64,000 nt of DNA from Sacculina carcini (lineage: Eukaryota; Arthropoda; Thecostraca; Sacculinidae), in contig OU696578.1 in assembly GCA_916048095.2 (NCBI GenBank), forward strand, positions 671,298 to 735,297. Reading direction: 5' to 3'. This document shows positions 62,982 to 64,000 of this stretch, piece by piece; within the stretch, counting starts at the first letter, position 1; every line of letters begins with the position of its first letter. Under the pieces are notes generated by a model. That model did no database searches. It saw nothing but the letters and a program-made list of their open reading frames with translations, and had not been told where the DNA came from. Made by a program: the position numbers and the translations under genes.

Positions 62982-63562
62982 ATGACTGGAACTGATTTTA
63001 ATGATAGTGAAATAGAAGATCAGAGATGCAGTATTAAAAGTCTGCTTCAGAAACCTATGAAAGTAGGAGCAACATGGTGAGCAGTGTTTTCTATTGTTAT
63101 TTTAGAAAACTCAGTTTAGTATCCATTGTCTCTATCGGCGTTCTTATTTGACAGGATAATTTATTTTGTTTGTCGTATATTTTGTCAGCTATTAATTAAT
63201 GTTAAATGTTTGAGGGTTTGGCGCCGGTTTTACATAAGCGGTTTTTATTTCCTCATTTTTATTTCAGAAGAACCAGAGTCATATCTTTGTTAATACTGGA
63301 TAATCCTTATGTTTTCGCGTTTGAGGCATTCAATTTTCAAAGAATAAGTGTCTTATTTGTAAAACTATTATTTTGAGCGTTAACATCATGTTGATCTTAA
63401 TTAAATTATTATTATTATGTGTGTGTGCATGCAGGTATCTGATCGATGCTGCCTGGTTTCGCCAGTGGAAGCGTTATGTATGTTATGAGCGTGACAGTGA
63501 GGAGCAGACGGACAGCGCTCGTGCTTCTCCCGGCGCCATCGACAACCGCTCACTATGTCGCG
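62982..63562 (+). CDS. USP15: USP4/11/15-type ubiquitin carboxyl-terminal hydrolase, 5' part
   Basis: The family removes ubiquitin from proteins with a cysteine protease domain; an N-terminal DUSP domain aids substrate recognition. Exon 1 is 62982-63076 and exon 2 63435-63562, joined in phase 2 to give a Trp-Tyr junction as in vertebrate USP4 and USP15. Exon 1 encodes a short acidic leader and KSLLQKPMKVGATW. Exon 2 encodes the DUSP core: YLIDAAWFRQWKRYV, then SPGAIDNRSLC, matching the human WYLVDSRWFKQWKKYV and PGPIDN motifs (recalled). The rest of DUSP, the UBL and the catalytic core must lie to the right. The DUSP fold alone does not separate USP4, USP11 and USP15; the symbol stands for the single invertebrate orthologue group. 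The start is the first ATG before the conserved part. Head to head with gene C, about 1.3 kb apart. Confidence 0.85.
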
Positions 63563-63571
63563 GTACTGTGT

Positions 63572-63745
63572 GTCTTACCACCGCTGTTACCACATCTCTA
63601 TTACCATCACCACAGTTACCACATCTCTATTACCACCACCGCCGTTACCACATCTCTATTACCACCACCGCTGTTACCACATCTCTATTACCACTGCAGT
63701 TACCACATCTCCATTACCACCGCCGTTACCACATCTCTATTACCA
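63572..63745. repeat. Minisatellite in USP intron 2
   Basis: About six units containing TTACCACATCTCTATTACCA with variable CCACCGCTG spacers begin about ten bases after the exon 2 donor. Confidence 0.85.
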
Positions 63746-64000
63746 TGTTTTTACGACGACGGTGCGTTACGACGGAGAGTAACATGTGTTTACCATATAA
63801 TCTATATGTGGTTTTTGATAGCACCGTTGCTGAGATGGCAAACGAAACCACAATGCATCGGCGCATAACACAAAGATTAGCCGAGAAGAAATAGTGGCAA
63901 GAACGGATATATTGGCGCACGAAACGGACAACAGGCGCTTGAAACTTTTGGAAGCAATTTACATAACAACAATGCGCCCAAAAATCAACGTGCAATTGGA
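63746..64000. other. Right edge, part of USP intron 2
   Basis: Unique sequence with short open frames on both strands. No continuation of the DUSP domain is recognisable, so the next exon probably lies outside the window. Confidence 0.5.

Overview
The window is animal nuclear DNA, most likely from an invertebrate. It has spliced genes whose exons match animal families (CLPB, TMEM18, AP3D1, an NK1-class homeobox gene, a USP4/11/15-type deubiquitinase). Its noncoding DNA is unusually full of CA/TG microsatellites and GT-rich minisatellites. The phylum cannot be fixed from sequence alone. Retroelement traces (a tRNA-Val-derived SINE, a LINE 3' fragment, an L2-like tail) fit an invertebrate. I saw no bacterial, organellar or viral segment.

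Layout. 0-4.6 kb: the 5' two thirds of CLPB on the minus strand, eight exons, running off the left edge. 4.96-5.38 kb: TMEM18 on the minus strand, in one exon. 6.36-26.06 kb: AP3D1 on the plus strand, 24 exons, with about 7 kb of its introns made of three large minisatellite arrays. 26-36 kb: gene-poor DNA in which short GC-richer islands alternate with microsatellites. 36.4-37.9 kb: an NK1 (slouch/NKX1) homeobox gene in two exons. 38-50.7 kb: a second gene desert with similar islands, an X-box-like tandem array, a 14-bp satellite and a LINE remnant. 50.8-61.7 kb: three paralogous genes (called A, B and C here) for secreted proteins with one immunoglobulin-like domain. 62.98 kb to the right edge: the 5' end of a USP4/11/15-type ubiquitin hydrolase.

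The housekeeping genes are unrelated in function: mitochondrial disaggregase, nuclear-envelope protein, lysosome-related trafficking adaptor and deubiquitinase. The NK1 gene sits alone between two deserts, as developmental regulators often do. The three Ig-domain genes share their exon plan and probably arose by local duplication.

The most unusual signals concern introns. Several introns have CA repeats after the 5' splice site and TG repeats before the 3' splice site, so the transcript could fold the two ends together. Most 3' splice sites have a TG tract instead of a pyrimidine tract. Some intronic minisatellites start or end at a splice site and multiply it; in AP3D1 intron 19 the true acceptor is the last unit of a 2.3-kb array. 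All splice sites given were read by eye; each is supported by reading-frame continuity and protein similarity recalled from memory, not by a database search.
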